The notes under the pieces are model-generated. The model saw only the letters and a list, made by a program, of their open reading frames with translations. It ran no database searches and was not told where the DNA came from. Both the position numbers and the translations under genes were made by a program. Source: Campylobacter sp. RM6914 (GTDB lineage: Bacteria > Campylobacterota > Campylobacteria > Campylobacterales > Campylobacteraceae). Taken from it: a DNA stretch of 64,000 nt. Of this stretch, positions 38,127-51,867 are shown one piece after another. Position 1 is the first letter of the stretch. Each line of letters starts with the position of its first letter. The stretch covers positions 1,364,001 through 1,428,000 of the forward strand of contig NZ_CP012545.1 in assembly GCF_004803835.1 (NCBI RefSeq), in the 5' to 3' direction.

Positions 38127-39641
38127 ATGAATAATAATAAAATAATAATATTTGATACAACATTGAGAGATGGTGAACAAAGCCCCGGCGCTTCGATGAA
38201 TACTGCTGAAAAATTGCAAATCGCGCTTCAATTAGAGCGCCTAGGAGTTGATGTTATGGAAGCTGGGTTTGCTGCGGCTAGTCCAGGTGACTTCGATGCG
38301 GTAAATCAAATAGCAAAGCAAGCGTCAAACATAAGAGTATGCTCACTTTCACGTGCAGTTGAGCGAGATATAAAAGCAGCCGGAGAAGCCTTAGCACCTG
38401 CAAAATACAAAAGAATACATACATTTATAGCAACAAGTCCTATCCACATGGAATACAAGCTAAAAATGCAACCACAAGAAGTCATAAAGCGTGCCGTCGA
38501 AGCTGTCAAATATGCTAAAACTTTTTGTGACGATGTAGAGTTTAGCTGTGAAGATGCAGGTAGAACAGATATAAATTTCATGAAAGAAATTTGCGATGCA
38601 GTCATTGAAGCAGGTGCAGGAACTATAAATTTACCAGATACTGTCGGCTATCGTTTGCCAACCGAGCTATCTAAGATGGTTTCTGAGATGGTAGAATTTA
38701 TAAATAATCGTGCGATTGTTTCGGTCCATAACCACAACGACTTAGGCCTAGCTACTGCAAACTCTCTTGCTTGTATATTAGCCGGTGCTAGACAAGTTGA
38801 ATGCACCATAAACGGCATAGGAGAGCGAGCGGGAAATGCGGCATTAGAAGAGATTGTTATGGCAATTAAAACACGTCAAGATATATTTGCCCCGCTTTAT
38901 ACAGACATAATCGCAAAAGAAATTTACCCATCATCTCGCCTAATAGCAAGTATAACAGGCATAGAGCCTCAGCCAAATAAAGCCATAGTCGGCAAAAATG
39001 CCTTTGCCCACGAAAGCGGCATACATCAAGACGGAGTGCTAAAACACAAAGAAACTTACGAGATCATATCTGCCCAAAGTATAGGACTTGAGCAAAATTC
39101 TCTTGTTCTTGGTAAGCACAGCGGTCGCCACGCGTTTAAGGATAAGCTAGTTTCTCTTGGTTTTGATCTTGATGTGGATGCATTAAATACCGCATTTGAT
39201 AAATTTAAGCAACTTGCCGACAAGAAAAAGGAAATTTTTGATGATGATATACGCGCTCTTGTGGCTGAAGAGATAACTAAAATTCCACAAGTATATGAGA
39301 TAGTTGAACTTCTTCAAAGTAGCGGTGGATCACTTGCGAGCGCCTCTATAAGTATAAAGCATGACGATCAAATAACAAGTGACTCCGCTCTTGGTAACGG
39401 CACTGCCGATGCGATATTTAAAGTTATTGATAGGATTAGCAACATTAACGGGGTGCTTAAAGACTATAAGGTTACTGCGGTTTCACAAGGCAAAGACGCT
39501 TTAGCCAAAGTTGATGTTAAAGTAGAATTTGAAGGACACAATGCTGTTATGGGACACGGACTTGATATAGATACAATGAAAGCAAGTGCAAAAGCTTATA
39601 TCGGTGCTTTAAACAGCTATCTTAGGATAAAAGATCTTTAA
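38127..39641 (+). CDS. leuA: 2-isopropylmalate synthase
   Basis: 504 residues. [16 protein letters not shown] at the start (catalytic R-D), [12 protein letters not shown] with metal-binding histidines, HESGIHQDG, and a C-terminal regulatory domain (~390-500) for leucine feedback inhibition. It commits carbon from 2-ketoisovalerate to leucine. AAAGGA lies before the ATG. The leader peptide upstream suggests control by leucine supply. It is probably cotranscribed with the genes from cheY onward. Confidence 0.95.
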   Translation: MNNNKIIIFDTTLRDGEQSPGASMNTAEKLQIALQLERLGVDVMEAGFAAASPGDFDAVNQIAKQASNIRVCSLSRAVERDIKAAGEALAPAKYKRIHTFIATSPIHMEYKLKMQPQEVIKRAVEAVKYAKTFCDDVEFSCEDAGRTDINFMKEICDAVIEAGAGTINLPDTVGYRLPTELSKMVSEMVEFINNRAIVSVHNHNDLGLATANSLACILAGARQVECTINGIGERAGNAALEEIVMAIKTRQDIFAPLYTDIIAKEIYPSSRLIASITGIEPQPNKAIVGKNAFAHESGIHQDGVLKHKETYEIISAQSIGLEQNSLVLGKHSGRHAFKDKLVSLGFDLDVDALNTAFDKFKQLADKKKEIFDDDIRALVAEEITKIPQVYEIVELLQSSGGSLASASISIKHDDQITSDSALGNGTADAIFKVIDRISNINGVLKDYKVTAVSQGKDALAKVDVKVEFEGHNAVMGHGLDIDTMKASAKAYIGALNSYLRIKDL

Positions 39642-39648
39642 AACACAC

Positions 39649-39673
39649 AAGGCATGGAAAAGCTCCATGCCTT
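39649..39673. terminator. Bidirectional terminator between leuA and the chemoreceptor gene
   Basis: Perfect 10-bp stem (39649-39658 with 39664-39673; AAGGCATGGA/TCCATGCCTT) and a 5-base loop, in the 37-base gap between the convergent leuA and chemoreceptor stops. Confidence 0.75.
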
Positions 39674-39678
39674 TAAAT

Positions 39679-41634
39679 TCAGGTTCTAAATTTGATAAGA
39701 AGTTGATTTAATTTCTCGCCGACACTTTGTAGATGTTCGGCTGCCGCTGCGATCTCTTCTGTATTTCTCATGTTTATCGCGCTTATCTCATTTATCTTTT
39801 CGATCCTACTTAAAACCTCATCGATATTATCACCTTTTTGAGCAAATTCTTTTGCATTTTTTTCAGACTGCTGCTCGCCTTTTCTCATCTCTTCATTTGC
39901 GATCTCAACAGTATTTTGGGTTTTATGTGCTATTTGGATTAAATTTTGTGTCTTTTTGACGTTCTCTTCCATTCTTAAGCTAGCCTGAGCAACAGACTCG
40001 ACTATAGAACCAACCGTTATATTTATCTCCGATAAACTACTTTGTGTTCTTTCGGCAAGCTTTCTAACTTCGTCTGCAACAACGGCAAATCCTCTTCCCT
40101 GCTCACCAGCACGAGCCGCCTCGATAGCAGCGTTTAAGGCAAGTAAATTTGTCTGATCCGCGATATCTGAGATAACATTTAACACGTCTTTTATCTGAGT
40201 GGCATTTGAGGTCAGAACTTTCATGTGATTAGATAGTTCAAGCTCATTTTCTGAAGTTTGCTGTATATCTCTAGAGATATCTTGGATGTCATTTCTAGCA
40301 TCAGCTAATTTTAATGCAACACCTTTTAAAATTTCAGCCGTTTCAAACACGTCTTGTGAAGATGTTCTTATATCTTCTCTTATCTTACCAGACATCTCAA
40401 ATGTGTTTTGTATGGTTTGTGTTGTCTCTTCTACGCTTCTACCAACTGTTCTTGCTGTTGATGAAAGCTCACTTGAGATAGAAGCATTTTCATTACCAAC
40501 GTCTTTTGCCGCCTCAACCGTTAGTCTTACTTTTTCTATGAAGTTGTTAAATTCTTTCGCGGTTTGTCCTAGCTCATCATTGCTTTGAACGGGGATTCTC
40601 TTAGTAAGATCGCCATCTCCAACGGCTAATTCCTTAGCGTGATCTTGTAGGTTATTTATAGGCGTAAGAATTATTGATTTTAAGATCATTGTTAGTAAAA
40701 TAAGCACCAAAACCACAGCAACAACCGTGACCATGATCTGATCCACCATGCTATCTTTAGCCACCATTATGGCAGAGTACATATTTTCTTGAGTATCAGC
40801 AGCAAATATATATCCGATACTTGAGCCGTCAAATCCCTCAAGTGGTATACTTACAACAAAATAGCCTGAAGTTTGAAACCTCTCTTTTAAGTCGCTTTTG
40901 CTAACATCGCTCAGTTCTTTTATAAAATTTGCATCTGCACCATCCATCTTTTGCGCTACAGTATAATTACCTTGCACGACTTTTGGAGCGTCTTTTAAGC
41001 CTCCCGCGGAACCAAGCAAGGCGTTATCCATAACTATGGCAGCACTTAATCCTAGCTCTTTTTTTAGATCTTTTACGATTGATTCGAAAGATTGCATGAT
41101 CTCAACCGAGCCTATGTATTCGCCCTCGTAAAATATCGGAGCTATACCTCTAAGCTCAAGCCCGGCTACTCCTGCCTCTATGGCAACCAATGGTTTTTTG
41201 GTGTTTTTAACCTGCAAGATACTTTTTCTAAATGAGCTTAGATCATCCCCCGATTTATCGCTCCAGTGTCTTAAAAAGCTCTTAACATCTGCAGTATGAA
41301 CGTGAATTTTCATATTTTGATATATAGAGTTGTCTTTATAGCTTTCAACAAGTTTTTTTAGCTCATTTTTCAGCATAGCCTTGTCATTGCTTAAAAGTGC
41401 ATCTATCACAAATTTATTTTGAGCTAAATTTATAGCGCCAAGCGATGCGACCTGAATTTTTGAATTTAATTTCTCAGCAGTAAAAAGCCTAAAATTCTTC
41501 TCCTTGTCTGATATTACATTATCCTCGATCTCCTTGCTACCGTTTAAGAAAAACATAAACATGATAGCTATCGCGATCACGAATAAAGATACTATAGGAA
41601 CATATATTTTCTTACGTATAGAAAAGTTTCCCAC
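39679..41634 (-). CDS. Methyl-accepting chemotaxis protein with dCache_3-type sensor
   Basis: 651 residues from GTG at 41634, preceded by a very strong AAAGGAGG. Span 1 ~10-30; periplasmic domain with [14 protein letters not shown] and [11 protein letters not shown], the hallmark of dCache_3; span 2 ~298-320; HAMP; then the signalling helix hairpin with the conserved tip [26 protein letters not shown] cut across its turn. No CheR-binding C-terminal pentapeptide. The ligand is unknown; relatives sense small organic acids or amino acids. The terminator lies just downstream. Confidence 0.9.
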   Translation of the reverse strand: MGNFSIRKKIYVPIVSLFVIAIAIMFMFFLNGSKEIEDNVISDKEKNFRLFTAEKLNSKIQVASLGAINLAQNKFVIDALLSNDKAMLKNELKKLVESYKDNSIYQNMKIHVHTADVKSFLRHWSDKSGDDLSSFRKSILQVKNTKKPLVAIEAGVAGLELRGIAPIFYEGEYIGSVEIMQSFESIVKDLKKELGLSAAIVMDNALLGSAGGLKDAPKVVQGNYTVAQKMDGADANFIKELSDVSKSDLKERFQTSGYFVVSIPLEGFDGSSIGYIFAADTQENMYSAIMVAKDSMVDQIMVTVVAVVLVLILLTMILKSIILTPINNLQDHAKELAVGDGDLTKRIPVQSNDELGQTAKEFNNFIEKVRLTVEAAKDVGNENASISSELSSTARTVGRSVEETTQTIQNTFEMSGKIREDIRTSSQDVFETAEILKGVALKLADARNDIQDISRDIQQTSENELELSNHMKVLTSNATQIKDVLNVISDIADQTNLLALNAAIEAARAGEQGRGFAVVADEVRKLAERTQSSLSEINITVGSIVESVAQASLRMEENVKKTQNLIQIAHKTQNTVEIANEEMRKGEQQSEKNAKEFAQKGDNIDEVLSRIEKINEISAINMRNTEEIAAAAEHLQSVGEKLNQLLIKFRT

Positions 41635-41713
41635 AAATTCCTCCTTTAAAAAATAAAATTAAAATTTTAAAATTATATCTAATTAACGTTGTATTATCGT
41701 AAAGATAAAGTTA

Positions 41714-44073
41714 TTATTTCTCATTATCGATCATAAAATCATAAAATTCATTCTTATGATCAGTATTTCCTATCTTGTCATATTGTATCAGGGCAGCGTT
41801 TATATTGTCGATTTGATGATACAAGTATCCAAGTGCAACACGATTTTCTATCGCATTAGGATCGGTTAGCTTTGTTAGCTCCAAAAGCGCTATGGCATTT
41901 TGTGGCTGGTTTGCTCCGGTTGCCGCAACGGATGCTAAAAATAAAGTGGAAGCATCTTGGATATTATACTCATCGATAATTTTGTTATAAAGTCTAAATG
42001 ACTCTTCAAAGTCGTTACTAAAAAGCTCAATATACGCCAAAGTCTGCATGATATTTACATTTTCAGGAGCACTTCTTAATTGCTCTTTTATCTTTTCGCG
42101 CTCGTGGCTTAAAAGACCGGAAATTTGAAGTAGTTTTATGTATTGCTTTCTGATTATATTTGCGCCGTGATAAAATGCCTCTACGTCAAGTTTTTTCGTT
42201 TTGAAATAAATTTGTATCTTTTGTGCATACTCTTTTATGTTTTCTTGCTTGTTATAAGCTATGAAATTTAAGATATTAGTCATTATGTCGTTTGGAAGTA
42301 AAGAAACTAGGATGTCAGTTTTTTGCTGCATAACATCATCTCTTCCTACTATTTTTGATATTATCGCATCAAAGGCAACATTAAACATAGTCTGTTCTTT
42401 TGGCTCCTCAAGCCATCTCATCATCGCGCTTTGATTTGAGTTTATCAAATTTAAGAGTGAAGTGTATAGGTTGTTTTGTTTTAAATTTTTATCACTCTCT
42501 AAATTTTCAGTTATCTCTCCTATAAATTTAGGGTCTAAAGACTGGGTCATATCGTAGCTAAAAGCGGCAAAAATTCCAGCTAGATGGTTATTAGGATCTA
42601 AATGATAGCTTGACGCAAAATGCTTTGCTGCAAGTGAAAAATTTCCAAGCTGAGCATAGCTTAAGGCTAGATTATACTGGAGTATAGAGTGCTGAGGATA
42701 AAGCTTGGCAAGCTCGATAAAGTCGCGGTTTGCCTCTTTTAGTCTGTAGTTTAAAGCCTTGGCGATAACACCTGAAAGCTCGATATTTACCTTTGAAACG
42801 GTCGCGCTCTTACTTAAAAAGTCATTCGCCGTAGAAGTATCGTCTAAAAATACACTAACACCGCCTTTTCTTATATACTCTATGCTTTGCTTTACATCAA
42901 AAACCTTATATGGAGCAAAATAAAACAGCGTTTCATAACGTCTTGCCTTGTTAAAAAATATCTCATCGCTAAAGCTCATTTGAGCTAAATTTACATCAAA
43001 TATTTCGGGATTTAAAGTCGCTTTTATCTTAAAAATTTGACTTGGCTTTAATGGATCTGCGGTATAAACATCACGTATGAATCTCGCCCCATCTTTATAA
43101 AATCCGGTCTTTAAATCAATTATCGCCGCTATCATTTTTATAAGATCGGGGTTTGTTGTGTTTCTTGCGGCCTTATTTAGATAGTCTCTTGCCTTATCGT
43201 AATTAGCCTCATTTGCATAAAGTTGGGCCAAGGTGATATTGGCATTAAAATCTTTTTGTGACTCAAGCTTGTCAATGGCCACTTGATCATCCTTTAAGAT
43301 AGACGAAATTTTAGCGCTTAAATAAACATACTTGTCTTTATAATGTTCGCTACTTGGGTGCTTAAGCGATTGCAAAGCCTCGTAATAATTACCTTTATAA
43401 TAATTTATAAGCGCATGATAGTAACTGTAAAGCGGCGAATTTACTTCGTTTTGCAAAAAGGAATTTGCAAGTCCGATGTAGTAGTTGAAATTTTGCGTGC
43501 TGTTGGTTTCAAGCGAACAAACCGCTGCATTTATCGCACTTACGGTTGTGTTTTCTCTATCTTGTATGGCTTTATTAAACGATATGACGGCTTGCTCGCA
43601 ATTTCCCTGCTTCATCTGCGAAACGCCAAGATTATAGTTGGATAAAGACTGGTTGTAAGTTGCTATATTTTCATAAATTTTTAATGCTTCAAATTTATTG
43701 CCTTTTTCATATAGTCGGTTTGCTTTTGCGATCATATCGTCAATTCTTGATGCGGCAAAATCTTGTGTTTTATAGTTTGACTCTATCTTTTGAGCAAGTC
43801 CTGTAGCGTCTATCTCATTGCCCTTGTCTTTTTTTAACAAAAAAATCAAAACAATAAGCAAAATAATAATAACCAAGACAACTACAGCAATGATGATATA
43901 TAGTTTTTTAGGTGATTTCTTAACCTCTATAGGTTCTGGTATCTCATCGCCGATTAGCAAATTTGGATCTTGAATACTCTCAAGAGAGACTATCTGCTCT
44001 TCCGACTCAGATTCTGTCGTCTCCTCGCCAGGAGGCTTTAGTATCAAGACCTCTTCATCTTGGTTTTGAGGCA

Positions 44074-44074
<1 letters not shown>
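41714..44074 (-). CDS. Inner-membrane TPR repeat protein
   Basis: 786 residues. An acidic ~50-residue cytoplasmic N-terminus, one membrane span (~52-76), then a long helical region with TPR-like units (for example NRLYEKGNKFEALKIYENIATYN, YNLGVSQMKQGNCEQAVISFNKAI and YNLALSYAQLGNFSLAAKHFASSYHLDPNN). GTG start, sharing one base with the serS stop. C. jejuni has the same protein next to serS. It is presumably a periplasmic scaffold; function unknown. I read the span and repeats directly. Confidence 0.8.
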
Positions 44075-45330
<1,256 letters not shown>

Positions 45331-45485
45331 TTATCTAAAATAAGGGCTATTTTATCAAATTTAGCTTTAAACAGTTATAATCATCTATCCAAAAATTCTT
45401 TAAATACCAAAATTTAATAAGTTGAAAATTTATTTTGCGACCAAAGCGGTCTGAAAGAAAAACGATAAAAATGTGACAAGTAAGA

Positions 45486-45509
45486 ATTTGGGCTAATTTT
45501 AGCCCAAAT
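45486..45509. terminator. Terminator hairpin downstream of trpS
   Basis: Stem ATTTGGGCTAA/TTAGCCCAAAT (11 bp with almost no loop, or 9 bp with a 6-base loop), one base beyond the trpS stop on the minus strand. It separates trpS from the serS upstream region. Confidence 0.65.
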
Positions 45510-45510
45510 A

Positions 45511-46473
45511 TCAATAAACTCCGGTAGCTTCTCTTACTTTTTCCATAACATTAGATGCCACTTCTTTGGCTTTTTTAGCTCCTGCTTCTAAAATTTCAGC
45601 AACCTCATCCGTATGACTTTGGTAATAACCAAATTTCTCTCTTGCTTCAGAAAAATACTCCCAAACAAGCTCATTTAGATACATCTTAAAGTGTCCGTGA
45701 CCTTCACCGCCACGCTCATAACGTTTTTGTAACTCCTCTTGTCCTATTTGATCCAAGAAAAGTTTTGCGATATTATAGACATTACAGTTTTGCCACTCTT
45801 TAGGTGCTTCTAGTGGCACAGCTTGGGTTACAATACTTGAAATTTGTTTTTTTAACGTTTTTGCGTCCGCAAAGATATCGATAGTATTTCCGTAGCTTTT
45901 GCTCATCTTTGCACCATCGGTTCCTGGCACGGTCGCAACATTTTCATCAACTTTGTGTGTAGGAAGTTTAAAAATTTCACCGTGCTCGTTATTAAATTTT
46001 ATAGCGATATCACGCGCTATCTCAACATGTTGGATTTGGTCTTTTCCAACAGGAATCACATCTGAACCAAAAAGTAAAATATCAGCCGCCATTAAGACCG
46101 GATAGCTAAAAAGTCCATGGTTAGCCGAAATTCCTTTGGCAATTTTATCTTTATAACTATGAGCTCTTTCAAGTAATCCCATAGGTGTGTATTGGCTTAG
46201 TATCCAGTAAAGCTCAAGCACGTCTTTTACATCGCTTTGTATCCAAAATGTAGATTTTTGCGGGTCTATGCCAAGGGCTAGAAACGCGGATGCCGCCTCA
46301 AGCGTATTTGCACGAAGCCTTTTAGCGTCGCTTACAGATGTCATCGCATGATAATTTGCGATAAACATAAACATATCTTCGCTCTTTTGTGCTTCCACCA
46401 TTTGTTTTATACTTGCGAAATAATTACCAAGGTGAAGTTTTCCGCTTGGCTGAAGTCCAGTTAAAACTCTCAA
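45511..46473 (-). CDS. trpS: Tryptophanyl-tRNA synthetase
   Basis: 320 residues, class I. TGLQPSGKLHLGNY holds the HIGH-like motif and AKMSKSYGNTI the KMSKS motif. It overlaps aroK by 4 bases and ends the der-aroK-trpS unit. Confidence 0.96.
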   Translation of the reverse strand: MRVLTGLQPSGKLHLGNYFASIKQMVEAQKSEDMFMFIANYHAMTSVSDAKRLRANTLEAASAFLALGIDPQKSTFWIQSDVKDVLELYWILSQYTPMGLLERAHSYKDKIAKGISANHGLFSYPVLMAADILLFGSDVIPVGKDQIQHVEIARDIAIKFNNEHGEIFKLPTHKVDENVATVPGTDGAKMSKSYGNTIDIFADAKTLKKQISSIVTQAVPLEAPKEWQNCNVYNIAKLFLDQIGQEELQKRYERGGEGHGHFKMYLNELVWEYFSEAREKFGYYQSHTDEVAEILEAGAKKAKEVASNVMEKVREATGVY

Positions 46474-47003
46474 TTTTTATCCTTTAAGCTCAAAGCTTTC
46501 TTTATCTCTTTTACGATCTGCTTTGGTGTTTTGTTTTCTACATTTATTGTTATGTCCGCCTTTTTTTCATACATTTCAACCCTTGAGTTAAAAAGCTCTC
46601 TTGCTTTATTTGGGTCTTTTAAAAGCGGTCTTTTAGCAAATTTTTTTTCACTATTTTCACTATTTTGCATACGAGTTATTATCGCGTCAAAGCTTGATTT
46701 TAGATAGATTGTCGTGCCTATTTTCTTGATATCTTTTGCGTGTATAAATCCGCCTCCGGTTGAGATAATGGCGTTTCTTACACTAGAAGCTAGAAATTTA
46801 GCCAAAGTTTTTTCTAAATTTCTAAAATACGTCTCTCCGTATGTCAAGAAAATGTCTTTGATTTTCATATTTGCCGAGCTTTCTATCAAATCATCGCAGT
46901 CTAAATTCATGGTCTTTAAACTCTTACTTAAAGCCCTAGCGACAGTTCCTTTGCCAACCCCCATAAATCCTATAAGAACTATATTATTATTCTTTATCTT
47001 CAT
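46470..47003 (-). CDS. aroK: Shikimate kinase
   Basis: 177 residues. GFMGVGKGT is the P-loop, D-C-D-D the shikimate/Mg site (~31-34), and STGGGF the shikimate-binding loop. I choose the ATG at 47003 because GGGGAG sits just upstream; a GTG at 47015 would add four residues with no good site. It overlaps the end of der by 17 bases. It phosphorylates shikimate on the way to aromatic amino acids. Confidence 0.93.
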   Translation of the reverse strand: MKIKNNNIVLIGFMGVGKGTVARALSKSLKTMNLDCDDLIESSANMKIKDIFLTYGETYFRNLEKTLAKFLASSVRNAIISTGGGFIHAKDIKKIGTTIYLKSSFDAIITRMQNSENSEKKFAKRPLLKDPNKARELFNSRVEMYEKKADITINVENKTPKQIVKEIKKALSLKDKN

Positions 47004-48369
47004 CGCTCTCCCCACGGTTTTTCGGTATCAAAACTACCGGAGTGCCGCTTAGGCTAAAACTCTCTCTAAGTTTATTTGTAAGGTAGCGTTTGTAACTAAA
47101 GTGAAGCGCTCTTGGCTTGTTCATAACAAGCGCAATACGAGGAGGCGCGAAACCAAACTGCACTGCGTAGTAAATTTTAACGCTTTTGCCTTTTTCGCGC
47201 GGTATAGGATGTAGTTTTGTAGCTTCTCCTACGACCTCATTTAGCTTTGAGGTTTGTATCTTTTGAGTGAAATTTTGATAAACCTCTTGTATAAGTCCGT
47301 ATAGCTTATGAACGCGTTTGCCTCCAAGCGCCGAAACGCTGATAATAGGCGCATAAGCAAGAAATTTAAAGCGGTCTTTTATCTCCTTGCAAAGTTCGTC
47401 AAATTCCCACTCGCTCTTATCCCATTTGTTTAGCACGATTATCACGCCAAGGTTAAATTTACTAGCAAGACCGGCTATACGCTCATCAAGCTCGGTTAAA
47501 GGCTCGCTAGAGTCAAGCACCAGTAGTGCAATGTCGGTTTGTTCTAAAATTTTCTCGGTTCTGTTTAGCGCATATCTTTCTATTCCTTCTATCTTACCGC
47601 GCTTTCTAATACCTGCCGTATCGACAAACTCATAAATTCTACCCTCGTGTTCGTAAATTTCATTAACAGGGTCTATCGTGGTTCCTGCTACATCGCTAAC
47701 TACGGCACGAGAATCTTTTACAAGTGCATTTAAGAGACTTGACTTACCAACATTTACGCGCCCTATGATACCTACTTTAATATTTTTTTCGGCGAAATCT
47801 TCATCTGCCCTAAACTCGCCCTCATCATCAAATTCTTCCAAAAAGTCATCAAAATCATCACTCACATCAGCCTTTAACACATCGTCTTTTAGGTGTTTTG
47901 CTATCCACTCCGTAAGTTCATCAAGTCCTGTGTTATGGCTTACTGAAATTTGAAAAAGATCTTTTACGCCAAAATTTATAAATTCCCACGCCCTAGTTTC
48001 GTCCTTTTTGCTGTCTACTTTGTTTATCACAAGAGCGATCGGGATATTAAGCTTACTAAGCTCATAAAACATCATGCGATCTTCGTCATCCGGCATAAAT
48101 TTACCATCCACCATATAGATGATGGCGTCTGAATTTTTAGCCTCGTTTAGTGTTTTGATCTTGACGTTACGAAACAGTTCCGAACTATCGTCAAGTCCGC
48201 CGCTATCGATAAGCAAACACTCTTTACCCTCGATATCGACAACGGCTTTGTTTGTATCACGTGTCGTGCCGCTAACATCGCTAGTGATAGCTATCCTCTG
48301 CCTTGCCAAACGATTAAAAAGCGAACTTTTTCCAACATTTGGTTTTCCAACTAATATAACTTTTTGCAC
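46987..48369 (-). CDS. der: Ribosome-assembly GTPase Der (EngA)
   Basis: 460 residues with two GTPase domains. The first has GKPNVGKSS (7-15) and NKVD; the second GRVNVGKSS and NKWD. A C-terminal KH-like domain (~350-440) follows. A linker rich in Asp/Glu separates the GTPases ([16 protein letters not shown]). It acts in 50S maturation. It is divergent from the EamA gene, with 119+ bases of shared upstream region. Confidence 0.95.
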   Translation of the reverse strand: MQKVILVGKPNVGKSSLFNRLARQRIAITSDVSGTTRDTNKAVVDIEGKECLLIDSGGLDDSSELFRNVKIKTLNEAKNSDAIIYMVDGKFMPDDEDRMMFYELSKLNIPIALVINKVDSKKDETRAWEFINFGVKDLFQISVSHNTGLDELTEWIAKHLKDDVLKADVSDDFDDFLEEFDDEGEFRADEDFAEKNIKVGIIGRVNVGKSSLLNALVKDSRAVVSDVAGTTIDPVNEIYEHEGRIYEFVDTAGIRKRGKIEGIERYALNRTEKILEQTDIALLVLDSSEPLTELDERIAGLASKFNLGVIIVLNKWDKSEWEFDELCKEIKDRFKFLAYAPIISVSALGGKRVHKLYGLIQEVYQNFTQKIQTSKLNEVVGEATKLHPIPREKGKSVKIYYAVQFGFAPPRIALVMNKPRALHFSYKRYLTNKLRESFSLSGTPVVLIPKNRGESDEDKE

Positions 48370-48543
48370 GTTTTTCCTTTGTAATTAGTCGTTATTATAC
48401 TAAAAATTTCTTTATCTACTTGATATGATACATCGTGATAAATTCGTCTCAGATATGTTTTTCATTGTAAATTTCATCATAAATATTTTTGGGGATTATA
48501 CAGAATTTAAGCTTTTTATTCATTAATTTAAGCCGTTTTGCAC

Positions 48544-48549
48544 TACAAT
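48544..48549 (+). promoter_or_regulatory. Probable -10 box of the EamA-kdsA-ribH-nusB-pyrF operon
   Basis: TACAAT in an AT-rich context. Transcription would start near 48556, so upstream start codons in the frame (for example TTG at 48489) cannot be used. No -35 consensus is expected. Confidence 0.5.
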
Positions 48550-48578
48550 ACGCCTTAAATTTAAAAGAAAGTTTTGTT

Positions 48579-49469
48579 TTGCATAGATTTATTTTGCACC
48601 ATTTGGGTGCTTACTATATGATAATAGCTTGTATGTATTTTGCAGCGGTCGGTGCTTTTGCAAAAGTATTAAGCGCTGAGATGTCAAGCGTAGAAGTTGT
48701 CTTTTTTAGAAACCTCGTAGGTCTTATCCTTGTGCTTTATGCGATATACAAAAAACCACCGACAAATCAAAAAGGCGGACAGTTTTTCGTGCTTATGTTT
48801 CGTGGCTTTATCGGCACGGTCGCACTTTTTGCCTTATTTTACAATATCGCTCATATAAATTTAGGTGCTGCGTATACATTTCAAAAAACAAGCCCTATTT
48901 TTACAGCAGTTTTAGCAGCGATATTTTTAAAAGAGGCACTTAGCTACAAGGGCTGGGGAGCGATATTTTTAGGTTTTATAGGAATTTTGTTTATAGTTCA
49001 ACCAAATTTAGGCATAAGTAAATCCGACTGGCTTGGACTTTGGAGCGGTGTTGGAGCCGCACTTGCTATGCTTAGCGTGCGTTCTTTGCGCAAAAGCTAT
49101 GATACAAGCGTTATAGTACTTAGCTTTATGGGTTGGGGAACACTGCTTCCGATGATATTAATGGTAACAGCCGAAGTTGTGCAGTTTGAGCCACTTGACT
49201 TTTTGCTATCTCCGTTTGTTATGCCAAGCCTAAAAGGAGTTATTTTTATAGTATTTATGGGACTTGCGGGCTATTTTTTCCAACTTTATATGACAAAGGC
49301 TTATGCAGCCACTAAAAAGGCGGGAATAGTTGCCGCAGTTAGCTATATGGATGTTGTCTTTTCACTCATGGTGGGCTATCTTATGGGAGACGGTTTGCCA
49401 AATAGCATGGCATTTTTTGGTATAATGCTAGTCATTTTAAGCGGCATACTAGTTGCAAGGGAGAAATAA
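48579..49469 (+). CDS. EamA/DMT-family membrane transporter
   Basis: About 297 residues with ten predicted spans in two EamA repeats, including [17 protein letters not shown] and [20 protein letters not shown]. Start choice: the frame is open back to 48489, but the likely promoter is at 48544, so TTG at 48579 (AAAAGAAAG upstream) or ATG at 48618 fits better. Family members export amino acids, nucleotides or drugs; the substrate is unknown. C. jejuni has it in the same place before kdsA. Two bases separate it from kdsA. Confidence 0.78.
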   Translation: MHRFILHHLGAYYMIIACMYFAAVGAFAKVLSAEMSSVEVVFFRNLVGLILVLYAIYKKPPTNQKGGQFFVLMFRGFIGTVALFALFYNIAHINLGAAYTFQKTSPIFTAVLAAIFLKEALSYKGWGAIFLGFIGILFIVQPNLGISKSDWLGLWSGVGAALAMLSVRSLRKSYDTSVIVLSFMGWGTLLPMILMVTAEVVQFEPLDFLLSPFVMPSLKGVIFIVFMGLAGYFFQLYMTKAYAATKKAGIVAAVSYMDVVFSLMVGYLMGDGLPNSMAFFGIMLVILSGILVAREK

Positions 49470-49471
49470 TA

Positions 49472-50269
49472 ATGATACTAATAGCAGGACCATGTGCGAT
49501 CGAGAGCGAAGAGCTTGTAATGTCGGTTGCGCAGCGTCTACAGAAATTTAACGAAGATAGCAGGATTGATTTTTATTTTAAATCAAGTTTTGATAAGGCA
49601 AATCGCACAAGCTTAAGCTCGTTTCGCGGACCGGGACTTGAAAAAGGTTGTGAAATTTTAGCAAAGGTAAAAGAAAAATTTGGCTATAAAATCGTGACTG
49701 ACATACACGAAAGCTATCAAGCCGAGCCTGTCGCAAAAGTTGCCGATGTGTTGCAGATCCCGGCATTTTTATGTCGTCAAACAGACTTGTTAGTAGCCGC
49801 AGCAAAAACAAATGCGGTAGTAAACATCAAAAAAGGGCAGTTCCTGGCAGCTTCAGCGATGAAACACTCGGTTAAAAAAGTGCTTGAAACTCGCGGAGTA
49901 AGCGGCGAAGGATATGAGGTAGCTAAGCAAAACGGGGTTTGGCTTTGCGAGCGCGGAAGCACATTTGGGTATGGAAATTTGATAGTGGATATGAGAAATT
50001 TAGTGTTAATGCGCGAATTTGCGCCGGTAGTATTTGACGCAACACATAGCGTGCAAATGCCTAGCGCACTTGGCGAAAAAAGCGGCGGAGACGCTAGATT
50101 TGTGCCGTATCTTGCTAGGGCAGCCGCAAGTGTAGGCGTGGATGGATTTTTCTATGAAACACATATAAACCCATGTGAGGCACTTTGTGACGGACCAAAT
50201 ATGCTAAATTTAGATGAACTTGAAAAAGTTGTCGAACAAACCTTAAAAATACAAGAAATTTTAAAATAA
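49472..50269 (+). CDS. kdsA: 3-deoxy-8-phosphooctulonate (KDO-8-P) synthase
   Basis: 265 residues, TIM barrel. IAGPCAIES at the start (a cysteine at the metal position, C8), [25 protein letters not shown] and [11 protein letters not shown]. It condenses PEP with arabinose-5-P for lipid A/LOS core KDO. Confidence 0.95.
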   Translation: MILIAGPCAIESEELVMSVAQRLQKFNEDSRIDFYFKSSFDKANRTSLSSFRGPGLEKGCEILAKVKEKFGYKIVTDIHESYQAEPVAKVADVLQIPAFLCRQTDLLVAAAKTNAVVNIKKGQFLAASAMKHSVKKVLETRGVSGEGYEVAKQNGVWLCERGSTFGYGNLIVDMRNLVLMREFAPVVFDATHSVQMPSALGEKSGGDARFVPYLARAAASVGVDGFFYETHINPCEALCDGPNMLNLDELEKVVEQTLKIQEILK

Positions 50270-50280
50270 AGGGAATAAAA

Positions 50281-50751
50281 ATGAAAATAATCGAAGGAAA
50301 ATTAGCCCTAAACGGCAAAGAAAAAATAGCGATCATCAACGCTAGATTTAACCATATCATTACAGATCGCCTAGTTGAAGGTGCAAAAGATGCATTTTTG
50401 CGCCACGGTGGAAATGAAGAAAATTTAAGCCTGATCCTAGTGCCTGGTGCATTTGAAATTCCTATGGCGCTTGAAAAAGTACTTGCAAGCGGTAAATTTG
50501 ACGCGGTTTGTTGCGTAGGCGCGGTAATACGTGGTTCAACACCACACTTTGACTATGTTTCAGCCGAAACTACAAAAGGTATCGCAAATGTAACACTAAA
50601 ATACGGCAAACCAGTAACATTTGGAGTACTAACTGTTGATAGCATAGAACAAGCGATAGAAAGAGCAGGCAGCAAAGCCGGAAACAAGGGCTTTGAAGCA
50701 ATGACCGGCGTTATTGAAATGCTTAGTCTTTATGAAAATTTAGGAGCCTAA
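50281..50751 (+). CDS. ribH: 6,7-dimethyl-8-ribityllumazine synthase
   Basis: 156 residues. [30 protein letters not shown] (with the catalytic His) and [17 protein letters not shown] are typical. Penultimate step of riboflavin synthesis. No FMN riboswitch precedes it; the gap to kdsA is 11 bases. Confidence 0.95.
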   Translation: MKIIEGKLALNGKEKIAIINARFNHIITDRLVEGAKDAFLRHGGNEENLSLILVPGAFEIPMALEKVLASGKFDAVCCVGAVIRGSTPHFDYVSAETTKGIANVTLKYGKPVTFGVLTVDSIEQAIERAGSKAGNKGFEAMTGVIEMLSLYENLGA

Positions 50752-50752
50752 A

Positions 50753-51148
50753 ATGGCGACTAGACACCAAGCTAGACAGGCGGTAGTTTCACTGCTTTAT
50801 GCTTACGAGATGGGAAACACTGACGATGCGTTTATAGATGAGTTTTTAGAAGAAAAAAAGATCAGAAACGAGCGCAAAGAGAGTGTTGTAAAAAGTTTTC
50901 GTGAAATTTTAGCAACCAAAGATAAACTTGATGAGCAAATTTTACAATACCTAAAAGACGGAGATCTTGATAAGGTGGGTATCGTTGAGCGAAATATACT
51001 AAGGCTTGGATTTTACGAGATAAACGAAGCACAAACCGATATCGCAGTAGTAATAAACGAAGCAGTTGAGCTTGCAAAAGAGCTTACAAGCGATACTTCA
51101 CCACGTTTTATAAACGGTGTTTTGGGCGCATTAAAGGCAAAAAAGTGA
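50753..51148 (+). CDS. nusB: Transcription antitermination factor NusB
   Basis: 131 residues, all-helical: [62 protein letters not shown]. It binds boxA RNA with S10. One base after the ribH stop, and a 4-base GTGA overlap with pyrF. Confidence 0.94.
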   Translation: MATRHQARQAVVSLLYAYEMGNTDDAFIDEFLEEKKIRNERKESVVKSFREILATKDKLDEQILQYLKDGDLDKVGIVERNILRLGFYEINEAQTDIAVVINEAVELAKELTSDTSPRFINGVLGALKAKK

Positions 51149-51852
51149 AACTATGCGTTGCGCTTGACATGCAAAGTCGCGAGCAAAATTTAAACTTAGC
51201 AAAAGATTTAGCAGGGCTTGACATCTGGCTAAAAGTCGGACTAAGAAGCTACCTTAGAGACGGTGAAAAATTTATAAATGAACTAAAAGAGCTTAGCGGA
51301 GCTAAAATCTTTCTTGACTTAAAACTTCACGATATACCAAACACTATGGCTGACGCAGCCGAAGTTATCGCAAATTTAAATGTCGATATGATAAACGTCC
51401 ATGCAAGCGCTGGAAAACGGGCCATGTGCGAGGTTATAACTCGTCTAAATGCACTTCCTGTGCGCCCTCTAGTCCTTGCCGTATCGGCACTTACTAGCTT
51501 TAATGAGAAAGAATTTAAGGCTGTTTATAGCAAAAACATAAATGAAAGCGTGAAAAATTTTAGCATAAGTGCTTATGAAGCGGGTCTTGACGGTATGGTT
51601 TGTTCTGTTTTTGAAAGCAAGATGATAAAAGAAGCCACAAGTGATAAATTTCTAACGCTAACGCCAGGAATTCGCCCATTTGGTGAAGCAAAAGGAGATC
51701 AAAGCAGGGTAGCCAACATAGAGACGGCAAGGCGCGAAAATAGCGATTTTATCGTGGTCGGAAGACCGATTTACGAGGATAATAATCCGCGTGAAATTTG
51801 CGAGAGAATTTTATCGCAAATCAAAGCGGTGCGAGAAATGCCGCAGGCTTAA
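51145..51852 (+). CDS. pyrF: Orotidine 5'-phosphate decarboxylase
   Basis: 235 residues, GTG start. LCVALDMQ, the catalytic [12 protein letters not shown] (D-x-K-x-x-D) and TPGIRPFG. Last step of UMP synthesis. Confidence 0.95.
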   Translation: MKLCVALDMQSREQNLNLAKDLAGLDIWLKVGLRSYLRDGEKFINELKELSGAKIFLDLKLHDIPNTMADAAEVIANLNVDMINVHASAGKRAMCEVITRLNALPVRPLVLAVSALTSFNEKEFKAVYSKNINESVKNFSISAYEAGLDGMVCSVFESKMIKEATSDKFLTLTPGIRPFGEAKGDQSRVANIETARRENSDFIVVGRPIYEDNNPREICERILSQIKAVREMPQA

Positions 51853-51867
51853 ATTTAAAGTAAAACT

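Noticed and set aside
48489-48578. Upstream TTG start for the EamA transporter
   Set aside because: Lies before the likely -10 box (48544) and would add a non-conserved tail.
50270-50280. FMN riboswitch before ribH
   Set aside because: The gap is only 11 bases and no RFN element is visible.
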